NCBI RefSeq assembly: GCF_036898095.1
Contig: NC_090768.1
Location: forward strand, 54,096,434-54,160,433
DNA from: Palaemon carinicauda
Lineage: Eukaryota; Arthropoda; Malacostraca; Decapoda; Palaemonidae
Reading direction: 5' to 3'
DNA: 64,000 bases
Below, one piece after another: positions 1 through 10,000 of this stretch; positions within the stretch are counted from its first letter, which is position 1, and the number at the start of each line of letters is the position of its first letter. Position numbers and translations under genes: made by a program. The notes under the pieces were generated by a model. The model was not told the origin of the DNA. It was given only the letters and a program-made list of their open reading frames with translations, and did not search any database.

Positions 1-1426
1 AGGTTTGTGCTCTGGCTTTTATAGGCGGAGCACTTGACCCAGATGGCTGGGCTACTACCACTAAGGGAGATGCACCTGACGGGCCAGGTGCTGCCACTGG
101 TCCCCCTGTGGTAGTAAGGGGTAGTGGATTATAATCTTTTGTTGGCATCTTGACTGCGTGAGCAAAATTAAGTTGCCGATTGAGTAGATGCTTTGCATAA
201 CCTACACTTATATGTTCAGCATTTGCTTTCAAGATTGCAGCTTCTTCTTTCTTGTATTCTCTACATCTTTTATCATTTGATTTATGATGATCTTTACAGT
301 TTGCACAGGTTGTATCTCTGTTGCATTGGCCATGTTCTAACAAAGAACAGTTAATACAGATCTTCGTATTATTGCAGTACCGGGAAGGGTGACCGTACTT
401 GAAACAATTAAAGCATTGTAAAGGCCTAGGTTTATATTCTCGAACACGTACTCTTTCATTCTCAATAATTATATGATCTGGTATAACAGGGGTTTCAAAT
501 GTTAAAACTACCATGCTTGTTTGAGGGATCTTACTTACTTTCCAAACATTAGCAGGGCACATGTCCAGAATTTCCGGTTCTGAGAATTCATATAGATCTC
601 TATCAAAAACTACTCCTTTACCATAGCTGAAGCTCATGTGTGGTTTAATATCCTTAATAGGATCAATTTCTGCAATCTTCATGCCACAAAGCATGTGAGC
701 TTGAGTATCTGATTTTGCATTAATCAAAACAGATTGCTTACCGTATCTACTAATATCCTTACTTTTAATTAAACCAACTTTTTTTTGTATAAATTTACTA
801 ATCTTATAATAGTTATAATTATCCATCTTCCCAGATGCAATTATCCATGTTGGGGGCTTGGGGGTTCTTACTTCTGGAAGTCTATGCTCTATTTCTTTTT
901 CCATCCATTCTTCTGGTTTATATACCTCTAGGTGTCTTGGTGCTTTATCACATAGAGCCCCAGAAATCAAACAATTGTCAATTTTTATGCTCTCTAAATT
1001 TTTATTTGCTTCTAAAGCAATCTCAAAACTTGAAAATGATACCCAAGCTTCCCAAAAGCCTTTACTACCATTAAGCTCCATTAAAATTTCTTTGATTGCC
1101 CCAAATCTACAGAAGGCTTCATGAATTATGTCATAGCTACAACCAATTGGTATGTTTTTTAAGTGGAGAATTTTCAGATTTTTTGTTGGATCTGGTAATG
1201 AGCCAGAACCAGAGAGTAAAGTATCACTGTTAATACAAGCATCATTTTCCACCAGTGCCGATAAATTGTCTTTAACAACACTGGTCAGAGAAGTATTGTT
1301 GGAGGAATCCTTTTTATTGCAGAGGTTGTCAACAGAGCTTTCCCTATTTAAACAAGCAGAAGTCGTCAACGGTGTCTGGGGTTCGCCATTTGATCCAGGG
1401 GTACGGGGAATATTAAGTTTACTCAT
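1..1426 (-). CDS. LINE ORF1 (gag-like RNA-binding protein), C-terminus outside window
   Basis: The frame is open from an ATG at 1426-1424 down to base 1, 475 codons without a stop. Residues about 84-150 look like an RNA recognition motif: an RNP2-like stretch LKILHLKNIP and an RNP1-like stretch KGFWEAWVSF. A canonical CCHC knuckle (CX2CX4HX4C) follows at 338-351, then two cysteine/histidine clusters at about 360-390 with irregular spacing. The end visible here is rich in Pro, Gly, Ala and Ser. ORF1 proteins of this architecture bind the element RNA and form RNPs for target-primed reverse transcription. The start was chosen because it is the first Met after stops in the leader. I checked the frame codon by codon. 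An uninterrupted frame suggests a fairly young copy. Confidence 0.85.
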   Translation of the reverse strand, partial: MSKLNIPRTPGSNGEPQTPLTTSACLNRESSVDNLCNKKDSSNNTSLTSVVKDNLSALVENDACINSDTLLSGSGSLPDPTKNLKILHLKNIPIGCSYDIIHEAFCRFGAIKEILMELNGSKGFWEAWVSFSSFEIALEANKNLESIKIDNCLISGALCDKAPRHLEVYKPEEWMEKEIEHRLPEVRTPKPPTWIIASGKMDNYNYYKISKFIQKKVGLIKSKDISRYGKQSVLINAKSDTQAHMLCGMKIAEIDPIKDIKPHMSFSYGKGVVFDRDLYEFSEPEILDMCPANVWKVSKIPQTSMVVLTFETPVIPDHIIIENERVRVREYKPRPLQCFNCFKYGHPSRYCNNTKICINCSLLEHGQCNRDTTCANCKDHHKSNDKRCREYKKEEAAILKANAEHISVGYAKHLLNRQLNFAHAVKMPTKDYNPLPLTTTGGPVAAPGPSGASPLVVVAQPSGSSAPPIKARAQT

Positions 1427-2128
1427 TAATTATTTTTTCAGGGGGAGGGAAGGGGTCATAATAACAATGAAAAAAAAACAATGGAAAAAAATAAAGTTCA
1501 AGGGAGAGAAAAAATTAAGACTGTCTGAAATTCCAAAGAAGACACCGTTAGCCTTTCCTGGAATTAATTTCTCCACCAATGACACCTGTGAAAGCTGCTT
1601 ACCAAATGTCCACTCCCTACCCTACCACAAAGGGATGGTACCACTATGATTAGAGTGGCTCAAGTGTATGCCAAACCCGCTTGATGGGACTGAGAGCATT
1701 TCAAGAATACAATCATCCCCACTCTAATCATAGTGGCAGGCAAACCGGACAGAATGCCGAGAGTCCTATCTCTATAAAATCGCCAACCCCTGGAATCCGA
1801 AGGCCAAATTTCCTAAGAGATAGTTCCGCGTGCCAGTATGGGAATACTGACACTCCTAGGTGTCCAAACATTTTCGGGCAGTTGGCAAGACCACCACAGC
1901 TCCCACAATTGATTTTGAAATAAAAACCGATCATGGATACAATGTCCCCTCTAAAAAACCTGGACAGTGAAATGGGTAAGAGAGTTTTGACAGAAAGGTT
2001 GGAGACAGCTGATAATTATGAAGGAGGAATAAGCAATAAGAGGTAATAGAAAAAGAATGAGAGAAATTTAGAGTCAAACTGAGGAAAAGAAATTCCCCAG
2101 TTCGAGAGCCCTCTTGCCCGTCACAAGC
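1427..2128 (-). other. 5' leader of LINE A
   Basis: There is no convincing coding frame. An A-rich stretch (minus-strand T runs) lies next to ORF1 at 1460-1520. By position this is the 5' UTR and internal promoter region of the LINE; no promoter motif can be confirmed by eye. Confidence 0.5.
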
Positions 2129-2160
2129 CTTCAGCACGGGAATGATATGCCGTGCTGAAG
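2129..2160. repeat. Perfect 11-bp inverted repeat with 10-nt loop
   Basis: CTTCAGCACGG at 2129-2139 pairs with CCGTGCTGAAG at 2150-2160. It sits at the inferred 5' end of LINE A, so it may be a structured 5' end of the LINE RNA or a junction product. Confidence 0.7.
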
Positions 2161-2199
2161 CCCAATGACTTCATCAAGGCATTCTCTCGTTAAGAGGGT

Positions 2200-2816
2200 C
2201 CAATTCCTGCTGGGATTAGCCAGAAAAAATCCTGTTGGTATTAGACACAGTAAAAATCTTGTTTCCTGTGACAAGAAAAAAACTATCCCATGGGAGGAAA
2301 TCTACTCCCTACAGAACTTGCACGGTAACTCTCTTAAACATCTTTCGTCTAGGCAAGTAGGACAAACAGGATTTGTATTTATGTCTGTCCAGCTCATAAG
2401 GATGCCATAAAGATTGCTATCCCCTTCTGGATAAGAACGTAAATACAGAGATTTCCTAGACATAAAGCACTCGCCTGTAACTCACAGATAATACAAGTCA
2501 TGAGCCCTAAACACTAAATGGGTAAGATTTTAATGCAAGAGGCTCGATTGTAGAGCATAAACTCATCACTTCACGAACAGCAGTGTTGTGGGGCAGGTAA
2601 TGCACGCAAGAGTCCTCTTGCTACATGAATATGGTTGCCTAGCAACCAAGCATGGTGCAATCAAACCAATTTTCTTTGACTGGCCGGTCGTATATAACAC
2701 AACTAGGAGTAACCCTATATAAAGGACTCTAGTTTGTAAAGTATCTGCATAGGAATAAAAACAAATTCTTTGCATGGCCTACACTAATACAAGCAGCATT
2801 AGCTTTCTAGGTGGCA
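2200..2816. other. Unit-start segment, no gene recognised
   Basis: This stretch is shared with 15445-16061 and 26573-27161. It holds short open frames only. Relative to units 2 and 3 this copy carries an extra GGATGCCATAAA-like insertion near 2399, which breaks the cysteine-rich minus-strand frame seen in those units. A palindrome-like GGTTGCCTAGCAACC occurs at 2633-2647, also present in the other units. Confidence 0.5.
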
Positions 2817-3530
2817 GATTGATTTGGAATTTTCAGGCATCGGGACATCCAAGGTCATTGATGCAAATATAATTTATCATAAATGGAGAACAGGTAATTA
2901 AATTCTCCACAACTGATAATAAAATATTGGGCCTTGCATTTGCTAAAATGTCAGCCCATAAAGGATGTCTACCATTCAAATCTCCTAGTAAGATAAAAGG
3001 TTGAGGGAGTTAATTCACCTCTACTAAATTATCATACAAAATGTCATCATTTGGAGTTACGTAAATAAAGCACATTGTGTATTTTCTCCCTATATCTTTA
3101 TGTATAATCACTGCCTGCAGATGTTTATAGGAGACTTCCACTATGGCTCACTGCTTGTTGATCATATGGTGTCCTATAGCTAACATACTCTCGAGGACAA
3201 GGGGTATTAGCATCAAGCTTGCTCTCATATAGACATACAGTTATAGGTGAGTTCTCATGAATGAGTCATATAAGTTCTTCATATTTTCCCCTTAAACCCT
3301 GACAATTCTATTGCAAAAATCAAGAAAAAACTAAGGTTTATTTCTGGAAGACATCTTGGATGAGGTCTTCCCATTGGCAGTTTTTTATTTAACATTATTT
3401 CCTACAGGCTTCTTTAAAGGGGTTCAAGATTCAAGCTTCTTCTTTTCTGTACACACTACAATTTGTAACATTTGATTTATGACATTTACAGTTTACACAA
3501 ATGGTCACTGCAAGGGAGCACTAACATTAC
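2817..3530 (-). mobile_element. Internally deleted LINE fossil (unit 1 copy)
   Basis: Segments match the I-like LINE of this window in collinear order: 2825-2890 resembles its 3' tail (GGCATC..GACATC..GGTCATTGA), 2900-3340 resembles the endonuclease coding region near 33170-33640, and 3340-3420 resembles the ORF1 end. Then 3430-3520 resembles the LINE A zinc-knuckle region. The RT is absent, so the copy was internally deleted before the unit was duplicated; the same deletion is present in units 2 and 3. Frames are broken. Confidence 0.75.
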
Positions 3531-3572
3531 AAACCCCCACAATGTTAAACATCAAATACATTGGTCCAAGGG

Positions 3573-3917
3573 AATTATTATTATTATTATTATTATTACC
3601 TGCTAAGCTACAACCCTAGTTGGAAAAGAAGGATGCTTTAAGCCTAGGGGGCCCAACAGGGAAAATGGCCTAGTCGGGAAAGGACACAAGGAAAAAAATG
3701 TTTCAAGAAAAGTAACAGCATTGAAATAAATATTTCCTTTATAAACAATTGAAACTATTAACAAAACAAGGAGAGAAATTAGATAGAATAGTGCCCAAGC
3801 GTACCCTGAAGCAGGAGAACTCAAACCCAAGACAGTAGAAGACCATGGTACAGATGCTATGGCACAAACCAAGACTAGAGAACAATGGTTTGATTTTAGT
3901 GTCCTCCTAAAAGAGCT
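3573..3917 (-). mobile_element. ATT-tailed decapod interspersed repeat, 5'-truncated
   Basis: An (ATT)n run is followed by CTGCTAAGCTACAACCCTAG and about 340 bp that is the reverse complement of the 3' half of the full-length copy at 19748-20383. Homology stops near AGAGCTC at 3917. The minus-strand 124-aa frame here is the repeat itself, not a gene. I recognise this as a high-copy decapod repeat with a trinucleotide tail; its class (SINE-like or other) is not clear. Confidence 0.75.
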
Positions 3918-4595
3918 CATTAGATATGAAATGGTATCCACACACTTAAAGTTGCTCTTAGAGTGCTTAACATTCAAGCTACAACCACCACTTTCCTCTC
4001 AATCAAGTTGTCTAAATAAGTGGGTTAAGGTTACAGGAAAGAGGATTTTGCAGCAGAAGGGTCTTGAGTACAGTAAATAAGGAAATGAGAGGCTCTACAA
4101 GAGTATCTCTTAAATCTGTAATGCACTGTGCACCATCAAGAACCCTTACTGAATATAATACTAGAAACACTATAGACAAAACTTAACAAGTATTGAGTTT
4201 GGGTTTGAAATAGACAGGTTACCTAAAAAAAGCTAAAGAAGTAGAGAGCTTATGGAGCTCACCAGTATCAAAACAAGATTCATTAAGTGCTGGATTGGAG
4301 TTCCAGGCTGGGGTTTATCATCGTCACCATCCCTGCTATTATGAACTAGCCTTTCCTATGGATTTCCCTCTTAAGTAAATAAAAGTTGACTTCTTGTGCT
4401 TTGAACTTTAATTTGGTTGGTAAGCATAGAATATTACTTTACCATAAAAGGAACAGGGGTGCCTTAGCACTCCTCATATCAGTTATGCAAATAACAAAAT
4501 TTTACCCAACATCAGAGAGAATGTGGATCACAATTGCCTATAAAAAACCTAAGAACGTCTAAATGCCAGTTATCAACAAATCAAGAAAACATGTT
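3918..4595. other. Unit spacer, nothing recognised
   Basis: AT-rich sequence shared with units 2 and 3. A variable-length CATCATCAT/CGTCAC microsatellite-like stretch lies at 4320-4330 (longer in unit 2 at 17570). No coding signal. Confidence 0.5.
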
Positions 4596-4787
4596 TAAAT
4601 GATTAGCACTTTAAAAAACCTGAATTTTAACAATTTGAAGTTGACACTCTGAAAAGAAAGTAAGTGTCACTTGAAAAGGCAGACATGTTTGAATGTTTAG
4701 CACTAAGAAAAACCTGAATTTTAACAATCTGAAGTTGACAGAATGAAAAGAAAGTAAGTGTCACTTGAAAAGGCAACCAGTGGTTGC
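4596..4787. repeat. Local tandem duplication, period about 94 bp
   Basis: TGAATTTTAACAA followed by GAAGTTGACA and GAAAAGAAAGTAAGTGTC begins at 4621 and again at 4715. Unit 3 keeps both copies (28950-29120), unit 2 lacks them (near 17785), and the fourth unit has them separated by a LINE fragment. It is a useful marker for unit genealogy. Confidence 0.75.
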
Positions 4788-6713
4788 TATTATCAGCTAG
4801 ATTTTCACAACACTTTAAAGGAATAAAAGTGGGAAATTTTTTAGTTTCAAGGATAAATGTCAATAAAACCCGAGTTTTTGGAGAGAAGCAATATGAACAT
4901 TGAGTTAATTTCATAAAACACTGTAATGATCTACCAAATTTAATTTTTCCCATAAGAAATAAAATGATAAATAATTATAGACCAACTCACCTGGGGTTAG
5001 TCTTGCTTCCTCTTCAAAGGTTGATCATATTGGCATCTACCTCGCTAGGACGCTCCACTATGGTAATGCATGTCATCTCTGTTCTGGTATATCAAGCCAT
5101 TGCTGTTTTATCCATGTGACCTAAGGGGATGTTCATTAAGTTACCAATATGACAACAATGATTCTTCATTAACTTTCTTCATAATTCTATTTAATCTGAT
5201 AACAAAACTTGAGAGTAACCATTATAAAGTAGGTTTAATTTCTTACCCTCCATAATGAAAAATTTCTTTAAATAACGATATCTTTTTTTTCAAGGACAGG
5301 ACAAAAGTCTTTTACTCCCTATAAAATTCATCCTCTTCAACCAAATTAAGAGTAACCGAGGGAAAGCTAGGAGATTGGTATTTTCATGAACACAATGTAA
5401 CTTGTGAGGAATAGTAATACTGTGGAAAACTGTTCATTTGGACATTCCATCTAATCAGGAATACTCCTCCTAGCTTCTAAAAAAAACATTAATTATGCTA
5501 CTGTAGTTCATTTATAATACCCCAGACTGGAGCACAGAAAAATGCGATACCTTCATGGAACCTAGTGAGGGGTACTACCCCATATACTCACCCATTTGCT
5601 AAAACGTTAAAACTGTCCCATCAGAAACTGACCTCTCAGAACATTCATCCAAACTCAAAAGGTGCAGAACCACTAGATGTATACAATAGTCACAATGGCA
5701 ATAGAAGATCTGGCCCCCTAATTCAAACACATGAGATTGAATTTATTCATTTGGGCTCCTAAATCTGGCTGCAAGGAAGGGGAGACCATTTGCCATCCAG
5801 CATGCAAGGAAGGATGAAAACCTTGCAGGACCCTGCAGTTGCAGTTTTACAAAGGAAAAAGGAATAGAGGTATAGAACAGTAATAGAAGACTAAAAACGA
5901 TCCTGACAAGGGCTAAAAGGAAACTGCAAAGGACCGCAGATACCATGAATCCCCAAAAGCGTTATTCAAATATATACAAGGTCTGTTCTTTAATCAATTA
6001 TACAGATACAAGACATTTTAGATTTAAGAATATATGCCTATAAAACCAGAGTTTTTTGAGAGAAGCCATATGAACTTCATGGAAGTTACATAAAACACAA
6101 CAATGACATACCATACTTGAGTTTTCCATCAAGTAACAATAAAATGATAGCAAACAGGCAAGTAACAATGAAATTATAGCAAATAAGCTGTGCTACAATC
6201 AATCCATCATGCATTGTTGGAATTTCATAAAATAATCCAAGATTTATGATGCAAAATAATTCTTACTTATTCTAATAATGTACAGTGATAAAACTTGATG
6301 CTCACCTGGGATTAGTCAGGTTTCCTCTTCGAAGGTTGTTGATGTAGATGTCTATCAAATTTTTATTTATTAAACTTGCCATTCACCCTCACTCCACTGT
6401 CTTATCCCCCTTGCTACGGTAATGCATGACATCTCTACATTCTATAGTAATTGCCGTTTTACCCATCTAAACTAGGGGGATGTAAATTAGGTCAATAATA
6501 AGACAACATTACAGGCTCCTAAGTAACTTTCTTAATAATAATTCTAATTAATCACAAAAAAGCGTAATCACCATCTTGAAATGGATTTAATTTCCATTTC
6601 TCCATACTCGAGAAATTGTTTTGAATAAATTGGACTATTAAGTTTTTTTTATCCCAATCAACTTCATTCCCTTGAACTAAATTGGGACTAGTCAAGGGGA
6701 AACTAGGATTTAT
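4788..6713. repeat. Two diverged 1.3-kb subrepeats of the higher-order unit
   Basis: The landmark CTCACCTGGGGTTAGTC..TTCCTCTT..AAGGTTG occurs at 4990 and as CTCACCTGGGATTAGTC at 6302, 1312 bp apart. The same spacing separates other landmarks such as TTTAATTTCTTACCCTCCAT (5237) and TTTAATTTCCATTTCTCCAT (6589). Identity between subrepeats is visibly much lower than between whole units, so the subrepeat expansion is older. No gene is supported; short frames here differ between copies. Confidence 0.75.
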
Positions 6714-6759
6714 AGGTAGTAGGTTAGCCTGGGCACCAGCCACCCGATGAGATACTACC

Positions 6760-7050
6760 TGTGGTAATAAATGTTCAATGTAGTTTTACATTTATGCTCC
6801 CATGTACGTTGTGTTTCTCTGCTTGCATTTACCAGCTTATTATGTTGCTATTTGTGTGTCTTCATGCATATTATTGCTTGTGGATGTCCCTGTGTTGTCT
6901 GGCCCTTACTTTGATGTATTTGTTTGTTATTGTGCATGTAAAATAGTACGTGTTGTAATAGTGGCTGTTTCTATTGTTTCAGGAGGTGACTCCAGTTTTT
7001 GTGTGCAATAAAACCTATAACCTATGACAGGTTTTTTTATTTTCACAACA
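6760..7050 (+). repeat. 5' LTR of the Gypsy element
   Basis: TGTGGTAATAAATG at the start and TTTTCACAACA at the end. No TATA box is obvious. Initiator-like TCAGG (6979) and TCCAGTT (6991) precede an AATAAA at 7007-7012. This suggests U3 of about 230 nt, a short R containing the poly(A) signal, and almost no U5; the boundaries are inferred. Confidence 0.95.
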
Positions 7051-7065
7051 ATTTATTGCACACAA
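6999..7065 (+). promoter_or_regulatory. Candidate self-priming element (PBS complementary to the LTR)
   Basis: TTTATTGCACACAA at 7052-7065, one base after the 5' LTR, is the exact reverse complement of TTGTGTGCAATAAA at 6999-7012 inside the LTR. The primer-binding site is expected at this point, yet it does not begin with the usual TGG of a tRNA 3' end. In Tf1/sushi-type elements the 5' end of the element RNA folds back onto such a site and primes minus-strand synthesis. The geometry fits if transcription starts at about 6991-6999. Function is inference. Confidence 0.6.
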
Positions 7066-7084
7066 CATAAAAATTTGAGAGGCC

Positions 7085-10000
7085 ATGGAACGGTTCCTAC
7101 GTCCAGAACGCTTCGAGGCTGACCCGGATTCTGCCACCGCTGCTAAGGAGTGGACGCACTGGCTAAGGACATTCAACAACTTCTACCAAGCAGTACAGAA
7201 GACATCTCCCAGTGCAGACAAACTAATCCTACTCACCAACTACGTTGCTCCTCGAGTGTACGACTACATAGCAGACTGTGACACTTATGTTAAGGCTGAG
7301 AAAGCACTGACATCACTGTATGTAAAACCTAGAAATGAGGTATTTGCTAGGCATGTCCTGGCCACACGTAGGCAGGGGTCAGGTGAGTCTCTAGACCAGT
7401 TTCTCCAAGCTCTGAAGCTCCTAGCAAAAGACTGTCAGTTCAAAGCAGTGTCAGCAGAGCAGGCGTGTGATAACTATGTTAGAGATGCATTCATCAATGG
7501 ACTTTCTTCTGGTGCCATTCGTCAAAGACTACTCGAAAATATAACTCTTAACTTGCAAACTGCTTATGAACAGGCACGCACTTTAGAGATGGCTCAGAAA
7601 CATTCTGCTTCTTATACTACTGTTGAGCCAATTACTGCTGCTGTACCTCAGCCACAAAGTCAGTCAGGTGATTCAGAGTTTTTAGAAAGTAGTGATGAAA
7701 CTGCTCATCTTGCCGCCACTACTGGCGCCAATCAGTGTTTTTTCTGTGGATTGAAACGGCACCCTCGGTTCAAATGTCCTGCTAGGGAAGCTTTATGTCT
7801 AAAGTGTAAGAAACAAGGACATTATGCAAAAGTGTGTAGGTCAGGGAAACCGGTAGGGGATACCTCTGCTGGTAAAACTAAATATTCGGCAGCAACACTG
7901 GCTACTGTGTCTGGGGCTGTGCCTAGTAGTCTTAGTAAATCTTTGAGTTGTTTGAAAGTTAATGGTCTCCCTGTTAATGCACTTATTGATACAGGAAGCT
8001 CGGAAAATTTTGTGAGTCAGAAGATTGCTAAAGAAAACAACCTAATCATACTTCCTGACGACGGGCACGTCTCTATGGCTGATGCGTCTCTCTCGTCCAA
8101 AGTCTTAGGTCTTTGTTGTGTTGATGTGGAGCTGCAAGGACAAATTTATCCTAGTGTAAAACTCAAAGTACTGCCAGCCCTGTGTAGTGATGTAATTTTG
8201 GGGCATGAATTCTTGAAGAATCATTCTGCTCTAGAAATGGCTTTTGGAGGAGCACGCCCACCACTCAAGATATGTGGGCTGGCAGCAGTGAAGTTGGTTG
8301 CGCCCGCACTCTTCAGCAATCTGACATCAGACTGCAGACCCATTGCGGCAAAGTCTAGACATTACTCTCAGGCTGATAGGGAATTTGTCAAAACTGAAAT
8401 TGGTAGAATGCTACAAGAAGGAATAATAAGACCCAGCCAGTCTCCATGGAGGGCCCAGGTGCTAATCACTGCAGGGCACAATCGCAGGAAGAGAATGGTG
8501 ATTGATTATTCACAAACTATAAACAGGTTTACTGAGCTGGATGCTTACCCTTTGCCTCGGATCGATGAAACAGTGAATAATGTCTCAAGATATAAAGTGT
8601 TTAGCACCTTGGACCTGAAGAGCGCCTACCACCAAGTGCCAATAAGAGAAGACGAAAAGTTGTACACTGCTTTTGAGGCGAGTGGAAAGCTGTACGAGTT
8701 CAATCGAATCCCATTTGGTGTGAAGAACGGAGTGGCCGCTTTCCAACGAGTTGTGGATCAGATCCTTGCAAAAGAAAAGGTGGAAGGGGCATTTGCTTAT
8801 GTGGACAATGTGACTGTATGTGGAGAGACGGAAGAGGAGCATGACAAAAACCTAAATCATTTCTTGAAAGTGGCGAGGGATTACAACCTCACATTTAATC
8901 ATGACAAGTGTGATTTCAGGACACAGTCTATAAACCTTCTGGGATACTCTATAAAGGACGGAGAGATTAGACCTGATCCAGAACGACTGCAGCCTCTCTT
9001 GAGTCTACCCCTTCCCAAGGATACTGCCTCTCTTCGGAGAATGTTGGGGTTGCTTGCTCATTACTCACGATGGATACCCAACTTCTCTGAGAAGGTCCGG
9101 CCTCTTTCACACTCCACGAGATTCCCATTGTCTTTTGAAGCTTCTCTGACTTTTGAGAAATTGAAGAATGAAATTGCGAAGTCCGTGGTGCAAGCCATTG
9201 ATCCTACATCCCCTTTCACAGTCGAAACAGATGCCTCAGACCATGCCATTGCCGCTACTCTCACTCAGAATGGACGTCCTGTAGCGTTCTTCTCTCGCAG
9301 TCTCTCTGACAGTGAACAAAGGCATTCTTCAGTAGAGAAAGAAGCTTATGCCATAGTTGAGGCCCTCAGAAAGTGGAAGCATTACCTAATTGGTCATCAC
9401 TTTAAGCTGATTACTGACCAGCGAAGTGTAACATTCATGTTCGACACAAGATCTTCAAGCAAAATCAAGAACGACAAGATAGCCAGGTGGCGCATTGAAC
9501 TGTCATGCTACCACTACGATATAGTGTATCGTCCAGGTACGGAAAATATTCCTGCAGATGCTCTCTCGCGTGTCTGTGGTGCTGTAGCTACAGACAAACT
9601 CAAACAACTGCATGAAAGTCTCTGTCATCCTGGAGTGTCAAGGATGGTGCATTTCATCCGAGTTCGGAACCTGGCTTATTCTGTTGAGGATGTAAAGAAG
9701 GTTACTGCTTCTTGTCCAATCTGCTCTACTGTCAAACCTCAGTTCTATAAGCCTGATGATGGCCATCTGGTGAAAGCTACTCAGCCATACGAGAGATTGA
9801 ACTTGGATTTTAAGGGGCCCCTTCCGTCACAGTCGAAAAACAGATACTTGCTTACAGTCATTGACGAATTCTCACGGTTCCCTTTTGCGTTCCCTTGTTC
9901 AGACATGACTGCTGGTGCTATCATCGGGTGTTTGGTACAACTGTTTGCACTATTCGGAATGCCAGCATACATACACTCAGACAGGGGAGCCTCTTTCATG

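Larger units (their letters stand above)
1..2150 (-). mobile_element. Non-LTR retrotransposon (LINE A), 5' part, runs off the left edge
   Basis: The minus strand carries a 5' leader followed by an open ORF1 that continues past base 1, so ORF2 and the 3' end lie outside the window. The leader start, near 2150, shares a TGCTGAAG...CTTG...ACG pattern with the 5' end of the I-like LINE at 35830, which places the 5' end close to 2140-2160. The ORF1 zinc-knuckle region resembles the fossil at 3430-3520. Family: I/Jockey superfamily by ORF1 architecture; the clade cannot be fixed without the RT. Confidence 0.8.
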
